Shown here one piece after another: positions 43,181 to 52,047 of a stretch of 64,000 bases of DNA; position 1 is the stretch's first letter, and each line of letters starts with the position of its first letter. The notes beneath the pieces are model-generated. The model was not told where the DNA came from. It saw only the letters and a program-made list of their open reading frames with translations, and made no database searches. The translations under genes were made by a program, and so were the position numbers. This DNA is from JARBAU01 sp029237525 (GTDB taxonomy: Archaea; Thermoproteota; Nitrososphaeria; Nitrososphaerales; Nitrososphaeraceae), in NCBI GenBank assembly GCA_036555705.1, contig DATBKT010000087.1, forward strand, positions 62,001 to 126,000. The letters run 5' to 3'.

Positions 43181-43579
43181 ATGAGAATTGACCATGTTGC
43201 GATAGCTGTGAACAACTTAGATCAAGCCCTGAAAAATTACGAAAAGTTGATCAAAGTAAACAATATACATATCGAAAACGTCACAAATGAAAGAGTGAAG
43301 GTTGCGATCTTGAATCTTGAAGATACCAGGATTGAATTGATGGAACCCACCGCAGAGGACAGTCCAATTAACAAATTTCTTCTGCAAAAAGGAGAAGGAC
43401 TACATCATATCGCCATTACTGCAGACAATATAGAGGAAGATGTTTCAAAAGCCTCTGAGAATGGGGTCAAGATGCTAGGAGACATTCGAAAGGGTTCTTA
43501 CGATAGAAAGATCACATTTATTCACCCAAAATCTATGAACGGTGTTTTGATAGAAATGTGCGAGGCTGTGAACCATTAA
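43181..43579 (+). CDS. mce: Methylmalonyl-CoA epimerase
   Basis: The enzyme interconverts (S)- and (R)-methylmalonyl-CoA ahead of the mutase. This is a 132-residue vicinal-oxygen-chelate protein: 'DHVAIAVNNLDQALKNYEKL' with the first metal His, 'ELMEPT', 'GEGLHHIAITADNIEEDV' with the second His, and C-terminal 'GVLIEMCE' with the metal Glu. It follows the mutase module by 337 bp on the same strand. Confidence 0.94.
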   Translation: MRIDHVAIAVNNLDQALKNYEKLIKVNNIHIENVTNERVKVAILNLEDTRIELMEPTAEDSPINKFLLQKGEGLHHIAITADNIEEDVSKASENGVKMLGDIRKGSYDRKITFIHPKSMNGVLIEMCEAVNH

Positions 43580-43682
43580 ATTCACGATTATGCGTAAACC
43601 CCAGATTGTTTTAGCTAGCCGATGCCACTGCTTCATTACAGACCTTCATAGCATAAATAGTACCTAGAATAGAATATCTCCT

Positions 43683-43835
43683 ATGGAAAACAGCGTGCAT
43701 AGCGAGCAAAGATCTACAGGTAGGATATGCGCACTATGCGGCTCATCATTGGAATTTGATTGCACAGTCAGTTTGTGCGTAGATTGCATGAAGCATGCTG
43801 ACTGCTGCATAGGCCTAGAAGATACTAGAGAATAA
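43683..43835 (+). CDS. Tiny cysteine-rich protein, 50 aa
   Basis: A 50-residue frame with eight cysteines: CALC, a Cys after EFD, CVDC and DCC, plus a His, enough for two metal sites. The TATA-like ATAAATAG lies about 28 nt before the ATG, the leaderless spacing. It is convergent with the HTH-CBS gene and the two stop codons are one base apart, which argues that both ends are real. No family was recognised. Confidence 0.55.
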   Translation: MENSVHSEQRSTGRICALCGSSLEFDCTVSLCVDCMKHADCCIGLEDTRE

Positions 43836-43836
43836 T

Positions 43837-44394
43837 CTACTCTACCATTTTTAATGTATCCGTTAAAGTGATTATCCCAATGACATTCCCAGTTTCGCTC
43901 ACTAGTACGCACTTTGAAAATCTAACGAGAGGAATCAAAGCTTTTGCTGGGGTTGATAAATCAACTATGGGTGGAGGGGGTTCCATTACAGAAGCAATTG
44001 ACATAACACTAAGATTTTTATTGTTACTTTCTGCAATTGTTTTAGCCAGATTATCCTCACTCAATATTCCCACGACTATCCCATCCTCAAATACAGGGAG
44101 TTGGCTTATAGAATAATCCCTCATCTTACTTATAGCATCATGTACAGATTCGCTTTTCTGAACAGACACTAATGTCCGGCTACATATATCTGCAGCTTTC
44201 ATGGATGACTTTCCCTCAAGAGCACTAAGAAATTCGAAGATCTTTTTTGCGGTTTCGTAACTTGGTTTACACCTGCCAGTTTCGATCTGATTAATCATTG
44301 ATGCGCTTATCCCTACTTGAACAGCCAGCTTCCGTTGAGTTAATCCTAGCTTTATCCTCAGCTGCTTAATATAGTCTAGTCTAGGAAGCATCAA
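43837..44394 (-). CDS. HTH-CBS transcriptional regulator
   Basis: Residues 1-60 form an XRE/Cro-type helix-turn-helix ('LRIKLGLTQRKLAVQVGISASMINQIETGRCKPSYETAKKI'). Two CBS domains follow (about 68-122 and 130-185; 'VSVQKSESVHDAISKMRDYSISQLPVFEDGIVVGILSEDNL', 'VISETGNVIGIITLTDTL'-like end). CBS pairs usually sense adenosine nucleotides or SAM, so this is likely a regulator tied to energy or methyl status. It is divergent from aRF1, sharing a 119-bp control region. Confidence 0.9.
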   Translation of the reverse strand: MMLPRLDYIKQLRIKLGLTQRKLAVQVGISASMINQIETGRCKPSYETAKKIFEFLSALEGKSSMKAADICSRTLVSVQKSESVHDAISKMRDYSISQLPVFEDGIVVGILSEDNLAKTIAESNNKNLSVMSIASVMEPPPPIVDLSTPAKALIPLVRFSKCVLVSETGNVIGIITLTDTLKMVE

Positions 44395-44513
44395 GAGATG
44401 TTTGGTTATGACATATATTACTCTATAAAATTGGCAAATAAATATTTGAAGGCATCAATAATCTTGATAGCCTTATATTACTTACGTGCTGAATTTTTTT
44501 ATCAGATCTATTC

Positions 44514-45800
44514 ATGAGCAAAGAGACTACACAGTCAAAATGGGACTCGGTAAAAAGGTACAAGCTAAAAAAGATGCTAAATGAACTTTCGAAAATCAGT
44601 GGCCATGGCACAGAGCTTGTAACTGTTTATATTCCTCCGCGTCGTCCTATTTTTGATGTTATTTCTCAGCTTCGAGATGAGGCTGGAACTGCATCAAATA
44701 TTAAATCTGATCTAACTAGGACGCACGTTCAAGATGCTCTAAGTAGAACAATCGAATATCTAAAGCTTTATAAAACTACTCCAGAGAATGGTCTAGTAAT
44801 TTTTTGTGGTGCACTTTCAACTGGTAAGGGCCTGGGTACAGAAAAGATAGAAATTTTTCCAGTCATACCTCCCAAGCCAGTACAGATACAACTGTACAGA
44901 TGCGACGACCACTTCTGGATCGATCATATTAAAGATATGTTAAAAGATGATCGGGTTATTGCTATTTTGGCGCTTGATACGCAGGAGGCCGGGTTAGGAG
45001 TACTGACAGGCGATCGCTGGGAGGCAATCGATGACCTCACTTCAGGTGTGGCTGGCAAGCACAGGCAAGGTGGCCAATCTGCGAGAAGATTCGAACGGCT
45101 AAGAGAAAATGACCTTAACGAGTTTTATCATAGGGTGGCAGATAGGGCCCAGACTATTTTCATAGATCAATATAAGGTAAAAGGAATTATAGTAGGAGGA
45201 CCGGGGCCTACAAAGGAAAACTTTTTGAGAGAAGAGTACTTGGACTATCGACTCCAAAATAATGTCATTTCAACATTGGATACATCGTATTCAGGTGAAG
45301 AGGGAGTCCGGGAAATCGTCGACAAAATAAATGATCAAGGAATAATGTCAGAATATAGGCTTATGGAGGAAAAAAAGTTAGTTAAGAGGTTTATGAGCGA
45401 AGTTCATTCGGAATCGGGATTGGGCATTTACGGGCTAATGGATATAGTTAAAGCATTACAAAGCGGTGCCGTAGATTTAGTAATTGTTACCGATGATGTA
45501 TCTATAGTTCGAATAACAACCACCTGTAAGAAATGCGGGTATTCAAGTGAGAAATTTATAGATAAATCCAAGGTCTTTGCAGAAAAACAGGAGATTATAT
45601 CGGACCCTTGTAAGTCATGTCAGGGTTTGGATTATGAAACTACCGAACAAGACATAGTCGACTATTTAGAGGAACTTACAACAATGACAGGGAGTAGGAT
45701 CGAAGTAATATCTGGCAAAACTGAAGAAGGTATGCAATTGTCTAGTCTTGGCAAAATTGGTGCGATTCTTCGATTCAGGACAAAGAATATCACAAGTTAG
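44514..45800 (+). CDS. prf1: Peptide chain release factor 1, archaeal (aRF1)
   Basis: aRF1 decodes all three stop codons and triggers peptide release. The stop-codon reading NIKS motif is at residues 62-65 and the catalytic GGQ near 186-188 ('RQGGQSARRF'). The C-terminal domain has a mini zinc ribbon (CKKC ... CKSC). Length is 428 residues, slightly longer than many archaeal homologues. The response-regulator gene begins 10 bp downstream of its stop if the ATG at 45811 is used. Confidence 0.96.
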   Translation: MSKETTQSKWDSVKRYKLKKMLNELSKISGHGTELVTVYIPPRRPIFDVISQLRDEAGTASNIKSDLTRTHVQDALSRTIEYLKLYKTTPENGLVIFCGALSTGKGLGTEKIEIFPVIPPKPVQIQLYRCDDHFWIDHIKDMLKDDRVIAILALDTQEAGLGVLTGDRWEAIDDLTSGVAGKHRQGGQSARRFERLRENDLNEFYHRVADRAQTIFIDQYKVKGIIVGGPGPTKENFLREEYLDYRLQNNVISTLDTSYSGEEGVREIVDKINDQGIMSEYRLMEEKKLVKRFMSEVHSESGLGIYGLMDIVKALQSGAVDLVIVTDDVSIVRITTTCKKCGYSSEKFIDKSKVFAEKQEIISDPCKSCQGLDYETTEQDIVDYLEELTTMTGSRIEVISGKTEEGMQLSSLGKIGAILRFRTKNITS

Positions 45801-45810
45801 TTCAAACTTT

Positions 45811-46224
45811 ATGAAAGTTGTATCTGAATATGACATGAGGGACTTGGTAAGAGTTCCTGATCCAAGTAAGGTGATGATAATTGAGGATGACTTAGATCTC
45901 TTGATCCTCTATAAGGATTATCTCATGAAGAGCGGATGTATTGTTATAGCTACGTCAAGTACCGCTGAGGAAATCCTCGTTGACTACAAATCATATCGAC
46001 CAGACTTCGTGATACTCGATTATAATTTACCTGGAACTATGAACGGATTGCGAGCCGCAGGAGAGATTTTAAACATAGATCCTAATGCGAAAATCATAAT
46101 CCTGACAGCATTTAGCGACGTGAAACAAGAATTAGAGAGAAGCTCGCATTTCAGGGGTAAAAATATTAAAGTCATATTGAAGCCGATCCAGATCTCTTAT
46201 CTGAAAAGTTTGGTTTTTGATTGA
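45811..46224 (+). CDS. Single-domain response regulator (CheY-like receiver)
   Basis: A receiver domain with the acidic pocket 'MIIEDDLD', phospho-acceptor Asp in 'DFVILDYNLPGTMNGL', Thr in 'IIILTAFSD' and conserved Lys in 'VILKPI'. There is no output domain, so it works by protein-protein contact. I chose the ATG at 45811; longer starts from 45748 would overlap the aRF1 coding region and add non-receiver sequence. No histidine kinase is nearby. It is probably co-transcribed with aRF1. Confidence 0.88.
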   Translation: MKVVSEYDMRDLVRVPDPSKVMIIEDDLDLLILYKDYLMKSGCIVIATSSTAEEILVDYKSYRPDFVILDYNLPGTMNGLRAAGEILNIDPNAKIIILTAFSDVKQELERSSHFRGKNIKVILKPIQISYLKSLVFD

Positions 46225-46365
46225 ATGACAAGGCTAGTTGTATGGCTGGCAACAATGGTATGGTCAAATTCATCACCCAAAACGATTATAGATAGCAGTT
46301 AATCTGAGGGCTGGTGGTAGGATTATTGGAGTATCTTTTAATTTAATCATTACAATACCTAATAG

Positions 46366-46545
46366 ATGTTCGTTGTAAAGAAAATGGGGAAGAACGGAAT
46401 TTGGTCAGCGATATCTTTTATTGATGAAAACGGCTCGTTTAGGGGCGAAGCTCGGTTTGATACGGAACACGAAGCGAGGACTTATCTAATGAAATACACA
46501 AAAAAAATCAAAAAACATTTGGATTTAAAAGTGTTCGAAGAATAG
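46366..46545 (+). CDS. Small hypothetical protein, 59 aa
   Basis: The frame reads as a compact alpha/beta protein ('GIWSAISFIDENGSFRGEARFDTEHEARTYLMKY') with a basic helical tail. An AT-rich TCTTTTAATTTAAT element lies about 18-30 nt before the ATG. It has no domain that I recognise but has good codon structure. It lies 141 bp after the response regulator. Confidence 0.55.
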   Translation: MFVVKKMGKNGIWSAISFIDENGSFRGEARFDTEHEARTYLMKYTKKIKKHLDLKVFEE

Positions 46546-46630
46546 AACCAATTCTTCTAGCAATTGTTTTTGGACTAATTGTCATTTGATTAGATAACCT
46601 TTTACATGATTTTTACCTAAATTATTTACG

Positions 46631-46810
46631 ATGAGTCTTTGTTACATCTGTAATCTCAGAAAATACACGCTAGTCTGTCCAAATTGCAAGAGACCTGTCT
46701 GCAAGCATTGTCTAAAAACCTTTCCTTTTTCGGAGAGCATTTGTCTCGAATGTTCAACACAGGTAAAGACTGGTCTAGGAGGAATACGGAAAGATGAAGA
46801 GATATTTTAA
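46631..46810 (+). CDS. Small zinc-finger protein, 59 aa (cross-brace pattern)
   Basis: Eight cysteines in four pairs: CYIC, CPNC, CKHC and CLEC, with a His in the third. The spacing (C-x2-C, x8, C-x2-C, x4, C-x2-C, x11, C-x2-C) resembles cross-brace fingers such as HIT-type, B-box or RING-like modules that bind two zinc ions. A glycine-rich, acidic tail follows. It is 85 bp downstream of the 59-aa gene at 46366. Function unknown; probably a protein-interaction or nucleic-acid adaptor. Confidence 0.6.
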   Translation: MSLCYICNLRKYTLVCPNCKRPVCKHCLKTFPFSESICLECSTQVKTGLGGIRKDEEIF

Positions 46811-46914
46811 GAAATGAATCTGAATGTCTTACCAATCTTTATCATAAATCTTCAACTTTGATTCTTGTTACATTACGAGGTGACTTTTTAAACAAGCCTT
46901 CAAAATAGAGAAAA

Positions 46915-47148
46915 CTATGCAATATCTAAATAGAAGAATTCTATGCGGTTTGGACCAAAGCCCCGGACTCTTTTAATCTTACCTTCTTTGGTAAGACGTG
47001 TGATTGCATAATGAACTACATACTTATTTCCAAATTCTTTCTCTAATACTTTCGCAGTCAATTGTCCGTTATGCTTTTGAATCATAGAGTAAACGAGTTG
47101 AACAGTGCTATATTTGGAACTTCTGTTTATCTGGACTGAATCCACCAT
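46915..47148 (-). CDS. Small winged-helix-like DNA-binding protein, 77 aa
   Basis: The sequence 'STVQLVYSMIQKHNGQLTAKVLEKEFGNKYVVHYAITRLTKEGKIKRVRG' fits a winged-helix fold: three helices and a basic beta-hairpin wing. It has no other domain. Such one-domain proteins are common in archaea as regulators. The gene stands alone. Confidence 0.7.
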   Translation of the reverse strand: MVDSVQINRSSKYSTVQLVYSMIQKHNGQLTAKVLEKEFGNKYVVHYAITRLTKEGKIKRVRGFGPNRIEFFYLDIA

Positions 47149-47276
47149 AGAATCTGCCTAAGCACTCCTTAAAAGGAATTTACTTCGCTTTTTTTAACAA
47201 GTCGCAGATTATGAATAAACTTATTTCTAAATGTAATTTTACTATCCATAGTCTTTGGAATGGATTAGTGATCTAG

Positions 47277-47732
47277 TCACTGTTGAAGATATCCTGAAGA
47301 AACTGGTTCCGCTATAGATTTTCTAATAGATTCAGCTATCCTTCCAAGCTCGGCAAGTGATGCGACCTTCCTGGATGGCCAATTTCCATTAGGACTATCG
47401 TAGCTGTAGCGGGGAATTATGTGTACGTGGACATGAGGTACAATTTGATTTGCTGCGCGACCGTTATTTTGACCCAAATTAAATCCGTCTGCCTTAATTG
47501 AAAGCACAATTGCCTTTGCTAAATTTGCAGCCAGACAATACATTCTACCAATTAGGTCCATAGGCATAGAAAGTAGATCATTGTAGTGCACTTTAGGCAC
47601 CAAGAGTGTATGCCCATGATTGACTGGGTATTTGTCCATTAGTGCTATAAATTCATTGTCTGAATAAATACGCACACTGGGTGCATCACCTCGAATAATT
47701 GAACAAAAGATGCATGACGTTACTTTATACAT
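47277..47732 (-). CDS. HIT-family nucleotide hydrolase
   Basis: The histidine-triad motif is 'HVHVHIIPR' (about 104-112). The N-terminal 'CIFCSIIRGDAPSVRIYSDNEFIALMDKYPVNHGHTLLVPKVHY' is typical of Hint/Fhit-like proteins, which hydrolyse AMP conjugates or dinucleoside polyphosphates. Length is 151 residues. A Cys pair (C-x2-C) near residues 7-10 may bind zinc, as in Hint-type proteins. The gene stands alone. Confidence 0.92.
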   Translation of the reverse strand: MYKVTSCIFCSIIRGDAPSVRIYSDNEFIALMDKYPVNHGHTLLVPKVHYNDLLSMPMDLIGRMYCLAANLAKAIVLSIKADGFNLGQNNGRAANQIVPHVHVHIIPRYSYDSPNGNWPSRKVASLAELGRIAESIRKSIAEPVSSGYLQQ

Positions 47733-47977
47733 TACTCTATTTAGGGATAAATATTTGTATACTATATATTCATTTCAGCATTCAAAATTCTATATTCATG
47801 ATTTAAATTGAATATCTCTATACAACGACATCACTTTGGAGAAATGAAACCGACAATAGGTCATGATTTTACTTTCGAAGAATTAAGACGTAATGCCCAG
47901 ACTGGTTAAACTGCGTTATTTTAGATTTAGAATACACAGCATATCTTAAATATAATATATTCACGCTAGTAGATGCT

Positions 47978-48166
47978 ATGACTGAAACAATAGAACTTGA
48001 TAATTTTGATATATCCTTTTCATTCCGATGCCCCAAATGCGATTATCAGAATGAAGAAATTTCAGCAAATGACTTGACCAGTGGTAATGCAGAATGTGGG
48101 ATGTGTGAAACCATATTCAAGTTGGAAGGCATTGATGCAATCAAAATCACTGCAATATTAGAATGA
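47978..48166 (+). CDS. Small zinc-ribbon protein, 62 aa
   Basis: Two cysteine pairs, 'CPKC' and 'CGMC', separated by about 21 residues, form a classic zinc ribbon in an otherwise acidic protein. A TTAAATATAATAT promoter element lies about 18-30 nt before the ATG. It lies 55 bp before ilvD on the same strand, possibly in the same transcript. The family is unknown to me. Confidence 0.65.
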   Translation: MTETIELDNFDISFSFRCPKCDYQNEEISANDLTSGNAECGMCETIFKLEGIDAIKITAILE

Positions 48167-48221
48167 ACGTAGCAAAGATTATGGATTCTATAAAAAGAAT
48201 CTTAAAATAATTAAATGACAA

Positions 48222-49916
48222 ATGATATCAAAATTGGATTTACCTAGTCGAACTGTTCTACAAGGTCCATCGAGAGCACCCCAGAGAGCAATGTACAAGG
48301 CAATGGGACTAATCGAAGAAGACTTAAATCGACCGATAATTGGAGTATGCTCCTCATGTAATGAAGCTACTCCCTGTAATATTCACTTGGGGCAATTGGC
48401 AGGCTCTGCAAAAGAGGGGGTAAAGGAGGGTGGATGTACACCCAGGGAATTTACCACGATTGCAGTGTCAGATGGAATAGCGATGGGGCACGAAGGTATG
48501 AGGGCTTCACTAGTCAGTAGAGAAATCATTGCCGATTCCATAGAGGTGATGATGCGAGCACATCAGTATGACGGATTGGTAGGCATCTCTGGTTGTGACA
48601 AAAGTCTGCCTGGTACTATGATGGCTATGGCGAGATTAAACTTGCCCTCCATCTTCGTATATGGTGGTACGATTTTGCCAGGATCTTGGAATGGGAAGCA
48701 AGTTACCATTCAGGATGTATACGAAGCTGTCGGGATGTATGATTCTGGAAAAATGACGGCTCAGGAACTTCTTAGCTTGGAAAATGTTGCATGCCCTTCC
48801 GTAGGCTCGTGTGCTGGTATGTACACTGCAAATACCATGGCATCCGTAGCTGAAGCTATTGGGATTTCCTTCCCAGGCAGCGCATCTCCTCCGGCAGTGA
48901 GTGATTTGAGGACTAAATTCTGTTACGATGCTGGGAAACAAATTCACAACTTGATAGAAAATAATCTCAGACCTAAGGATATAATGACCTTTGAGGCATT
49001 TGAGAACGCGATCGCAATTGTGAACGCAATAGGTGGATCAACAAATGCCGTACTACACCTTTTGGCATTATCTAGAGAGGTAGGAATCAAGCTCAAACTT
49101 GCCGATTTTGAGAGGATAAGACGTAGAATTCCCCATTTAGCTGATTTAAGACCTGGCGGTATGTATGTCATGAGGGATTTGGATGATATAGGTGGTATCC
49201 CGATTGTTATGAATAGTCTTTTAAAGGCTAGATTGATAAACGGAGATACAATCACAGTCACTGGCAAGAGTTTGCGAGATAATATTGACTCTCTCCAAGT
49301 GGCTGGCACCCAGACCGAGAGAATAGTAAAGCCGATTGAGAATCCAATCCACAAAGAAGGAACTCTGAAAGTTCTGAAGGGATCCTTGGCCCCAGAAGGA
49401 GCAGTAATAAAAATTGCTGGTATCTCCGGGAGTAAATTTGTTGGTAAGGCAAAGGTGTTTGATTCTGAAGAGGCTGCATTCGTTGCCTTATCAAGACGGA
49501 AAATTGTAGAAAACGATGTGATAGTAATTAGATATGAAGGCCCAAAGGGCGGTCCAGGAATGCGAGAAATGCTAGCTGTGACAGCCGCAGTTGTAGGTCA
49601 GGGCTTGGGGGAAAAAGTCGCTATGGTTACCGATGGAAGATTTTCAGGTGCAACTAGAGGTTTCATGGTGGGACATGTTAGTCCAGAGGCTTTTGTAGGT
49701 GGTCCGATTTCAATTATTAGGAATGGAGATTTAATTAAGATAGATATTCTGAACGGGAAAATAGATATGAAACTGACTAATACAGAATTGAATAAGAGAA
49801 TCAAGTCATGGAAGCCCATACGACCAAGATACCGGACTGGTGCTCTCGCGAAATATTCGAGTTTGGTTCAGTCAGCATCCCATGGAGCTGTTACTATTCC
49901 TCTGGCAAATCGTTGA
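48222..49916 (+). CDS. ilvD: Dihydroxy-acid dehydratase
   Basis: This Fe-S enzyme dehydrates dihydroxyisovalerate and dihydroxymethylvalerate in valine and isoleucine synthesis. Cluster ligands lie in 'CSSCNEATPCN', 'GISGCDKSLPGT' and 'CPSVGSCAGMYTANTM'. 'TDGRFSGATRGFMVGHVSPEA' is the C-terminal signature. Length is 564 residues. It acts after the ilvC product at 32.7 kb; the two are not in one operon. Confidence 0.96.
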   Translation: MISKLDLPSRTVLQGPSRAPQRAMYKAMGLIEEDLNRPIIGVCSSCNEATPCNIHLGQLAGSAKEGVKEGGCTPREFTTIAVSDGIAMGHEGMRASLVSREIIADSIEVMMRAHQYDGLVGISGCDKSLPGTMMAMARLNLPSIFVYGGTILPGSWNGKQVTIQDVYEAVGMYDSGKMTAQELLSLENVACPSVGSCAGMYTANTMASVAEAIGISFPGSASPPAVSDLRTKFCYDAGKQIHNLIENNLRPKDIMTFEAFENAIAIVNAIGGSTNAVLHLLALSREVGIKLKLADFERIRRRIPHLADLRPGGMYVMRDLDDIGGIPIVMNSLLKARLINGDTITVTGKSLRDNIDSLQVAGTQTERIVKPIENPIHKEGTLKVLKGSLAPEGAVIKIAGISGSKFVGKAKVFDSEEAAFVALSRRKIVENDVIVIRYEGPKGGPGMREMLAVTAAVVGQGLGEKVAMVTDGRFSGATRGFMVGHVSPEAFVGGPISIIRNGDLIKIDILNGKIDMKLTNTELNKRIKSWKPIRPRYRTGALAKYSSLVQSASHGAVTIPLANR

Positions 49917-49981
49917 TACTATTTTAGTATTTATTTGGCTAGACGAATATATTTATAAACTGTTGACGATCGGGATGGTTT

Positions 49982-51199
49982 ATGATAAAGATTGGTTTGA
50001 TTGGAAAAACTAATACTGGCAAGACGACTTTCTTTAATGCCGCAACAATGGGATCTGCCGAAATTTCCAACTACCCATTTGCAACTAAACAACCTAATGT
50101 TGGTAATGCAAGTACCATTACTCTTTGCGTTCACAAGGAGCTGGGAATTCTAGACACACCACGAAACTCAAAGTGTATTGATGGCTGGAGATTTATACCT
50201 ATAGAACTTGTAGATTTGCCTGGATTAATAAAAGGCGCTTGGGAAGGTAAAGGCCTAGGCAATCAGTTTTTGTCTATCGCTGCTCAGTCAGATGCCCTTC
50301 TTCATATAGTGGACGCGTCAGGTAGTATTGATGCATCTGGTAAGATCGCCGAAGAGGGTACCGGTGATCCTGTTGCCGATATTGCAGATATAGAAGAGGA
50401 AGTCATAATGTGGTATCTGAAATTACTGGAAGGAAATTATGATAAAATCTCAAGATCAATCCATTCTTCCAATGATATAATCTCATCAATAACAGATATT
50501 TTTAGAGGCATAGGTGTAAAAGAAGACCATGTCAAGTACGCACTATCTGTCAACAAGCTTCAGGATGTTGAATTTGATGATTTCAATCCTGAAAATAGAA
50601 GAAAATTCTGCTGGAGCTTACGGGAGGTTTCAAAACCAACACTAATTGTAGCAAACAAGGTAGATTTGCCAGTAGCAACTGAAAATTTTAAAAGACTACG
50701 AGAAGAATATAAGGACTCGATTATAGTTCCAACGAGTGCTGACGCGGAACTTACTTTGCGACGTGCTCAGGCTCGTGGACTGATTAAATATCTTCCTGGC
50801 GACGAACGATTTGAAATGACCGATCAGTCAAGTTTGAACGACAAACAGAAATGGGCTCTTAACTTCATTAGGAAAGATGTACTGAACGAATACATGAGAA
50901 CTGGGGTTCAATTCGCAATAAATGTGGCAGTATTCAAACTTCTCAGAATGAATGCGATCTATCCTGTAGCTGATCCGACAAAAATGTCAGACAGGTCTGG
51001 TAATATCTTGCCTGATGTCTATTTGATGAAGGCTGGATCCACGGTAAAGGATTTGGCAGCTGATATTCACACAGATTTAGCTAAAGGCTTAATCTATGCA
51101 ATAGACGCTCGAGATGGGCTAAGATTACCGACCTCTTACCATTTGAAAGATCGGGATGTGCTATCGATTGTGTCAGCCCGGAAAAAGAAACAGAACTAA
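49982..51199 (+). CDS. OBG-family GTPase with TGS domain (YchF/Ygr210-like)
   Basis: A TRAFAC-class GTPase that probably associates with ribosomes. G1 is 'LIGKTNTGKTTFFNA', G3 is 'VDLPGLIKGAWEGKGLGNQFL', and G4 is 'VANKVDLP'. The C-terminal TGS domain (about 320-402) is visible in 'PDVYLMKAGSTVKDLAADIHTDLAKGLIYAIDARDGLRLPTSYHLKDRDVLSIV'-type sequence. Length is 405 residues. Bacterial YchF prefers ATP through an altered G4; here G4 is the standard NKVD, so GTP is expected. Confidence 0.88.
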   Translation: MIKIGLIGKTNTGKTTFFNAATMGSAEISNYPFATKQPNVGNASTITLCVHKELGILDTPRNSKCIDGWRFIPIELVDLPGLIKGAWEGKGLGNQFLSIAAQSDALLHIVDASGSIDASGKIAEEGTGDPVADIADIEEEVIMWYLKLLEGNYDKISRSIHSSNDIISSITDIFRGIGVKEDHVKYALSVNKLQDVEFDDFNPENRRKFCWSLREVSKPTLIVANKVDLPVATENFKRLREEYKDSIIVPTSADAELTLRRAQARGLIKYLPGDERFEMTDQSSLNDKQKWALNFIRKDVLNEYMRTGVQFAINVAVFKLLRMNAIYPVADPTKMSDRSGNILPDVYLMKAGSTVKDLAADIHTDLAKGLIYAIDARDGLRLPTSYHLKDRDVLSIVSARKKKQN

Positions 51200-51403
51200 C
51201 TGCAAAAGGACGCTTACATCGAAGGGATCTCTTTGTGTCACTTGAATAATTGGTAGTGCGCTCCAAGCCCGATGGGCATTAAGGACGAGATCAAAGCTAA
51301 TTGAATGCTCGTCGTAATGGGTAAGTGCCAAGTTAATACGATTTGTTGAATATCGTTTAGTATGCAATTGAATTTAACACATTAGAATAGCTCAATACAC
51401 AAT

Positions 51404-51411
51404 CTTTAAAT
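51404..51411 (+). promoter_or_regulatory. TATA box of rpoP
   Basis: CTTTAAAT located 27 nt before the ATG of the RNA polymerase subunit P gene, the leaderless arrangement. Confidence 0.5.
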
Positions 51412-51438
51412 CTGCTTAAGGTTGAAATTCAACTATTA

Positions 51439-51600
51439 ATGTCGGAAAACCTTGGAGACGTACTTTATGAATGCATGAGATGCGGTATGTCTGTATCAGT
51501 TGAAGAGCTCTCGAGATTGCCCGAAATCAAATGCATATGTGGCTTTCGTGTATTTAGAAAATCGCGTCAGCCAATTGTGAAGCAAGTTAGGGCAATATAG
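51439..51600 (+). CDS. rpoP: DNA-directed RNA polymerase subunit P (Rpb12-like)
   Basis: This 53-residue zinc protein matches archaeal RpoP/Rpb12 along its length: 'YECMRCGMSVSVEELSRLP', then 'KCICGFRVFRKSRQPIVKQVRA'. It binds zinc through C-x2-C and C-x-C and helps assemble the Rpo3-Rpo11-Rpo10-Rpo12 platform. It lies behind its own TATA box, not beside rpl37ae as in some archaea. Confidence 0.85.
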   Translation: MSENLGDVLYECMRCGMSVSVEELSRLPEIKCICGFRVFRKSRQPIVKQVRAI

Positions 51601-51700
51601 ACTATTTCATAATTTTTCTTTTGAATTGGATGCCTGATCTAATAATGTCGGAAATGTAAGTTCAGTTAAAATTTTATTATTGTTCAACATATAATAACAT

Positions 51701-51868
51701 ATGAAAGTACATTGTCCAGACTGTAAGAATATAGCTGAATTGTCAGATGATTTTTCTTTTGTACGATGTACCAGTTGTTCTTTAAATATGACTTATGGCG
51801 AATACGTCAAGCATATTGCGTATAAGGATCCAAGATATAGAGATATACTTAGTGATTACAAGCATTAA
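51701..51868 (+). CDS. Tiny zinc-ribbon protein, 55 aa
   Basis: Two cysteine pairs ('CPDC' and 'CTSC', 19 residues apart) form a minimal zinc ribbon, followed by an aromatic, charged helix ('EYVKHIAYKDPRYRDILSDYK'). The upstream TTTTATTATTG lies about 20-30 nt before the ATG. It lies 100 bp after rpoP on the same strand. Unknown family; possibly a transcription- or translation-associated factor, given its neighbour. Confidence 0.55.
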   Translation: MKVHCPDCKNIAELSDDFSFVRCTSCSLNMTYGEYVKHIAYKDPRYRDILSDYKH

Positions 51869-51939
51869 GTATTAAATGAATTAAAAAACAAGCCATACGA
51901 CAGTTATGTATGTTGTCAAAAGGTATTAATCGCAAGAAA

Positions 51940-52047
51940 CTATCCGTCATCATTCGTACTGTCTGGTTCACTACCGATTTCTTCATCTAATTCTTCATCA
52001 AAATCGTCATCAAATTCTTCCACGTCCTCATTTGTAGGTTCGGACAT
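51940..52047 (-). CDS. Tiny, highly acidic protein, 35 aa
   Basis: About half of the 35 residues are Asp or Glu ('EEFDDDFDEELDEEIG'), with no cysteine and almost no basic residue, so it is surely disordered alone. An ATAATTAAG box (minus strand, 52075-52083) lies 27 nt before the ATG, supporting a leaderless transcript. It lies 89 bp downstream of the proteasome beta gene on the same strand. The acidic, disordered character recalls small adaptor proteins, but no homology is claimed. Confidence 0.5.
   Translation of the reverse strand: MSEPTNEDVEEFDDDFDEELDEEIGSEPDSTNDDG

Noticed and set aside
47808..47894. Short frame starting TTG and ending in EELRRNAQTG before the zinc-ribbon gene at 47978
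   Set aside because: Under 30 codons, no promoter at the right spacing and no family; could be real but cannot be supported.
51173..51367. Minus-strand frames after the OBG GTPase gene
   Set aside because: They overlap the GTPase 3' end, lack any domain and have no promoter; the 239-bp gap before rpoP otherwise holds only the rpoP promoter.
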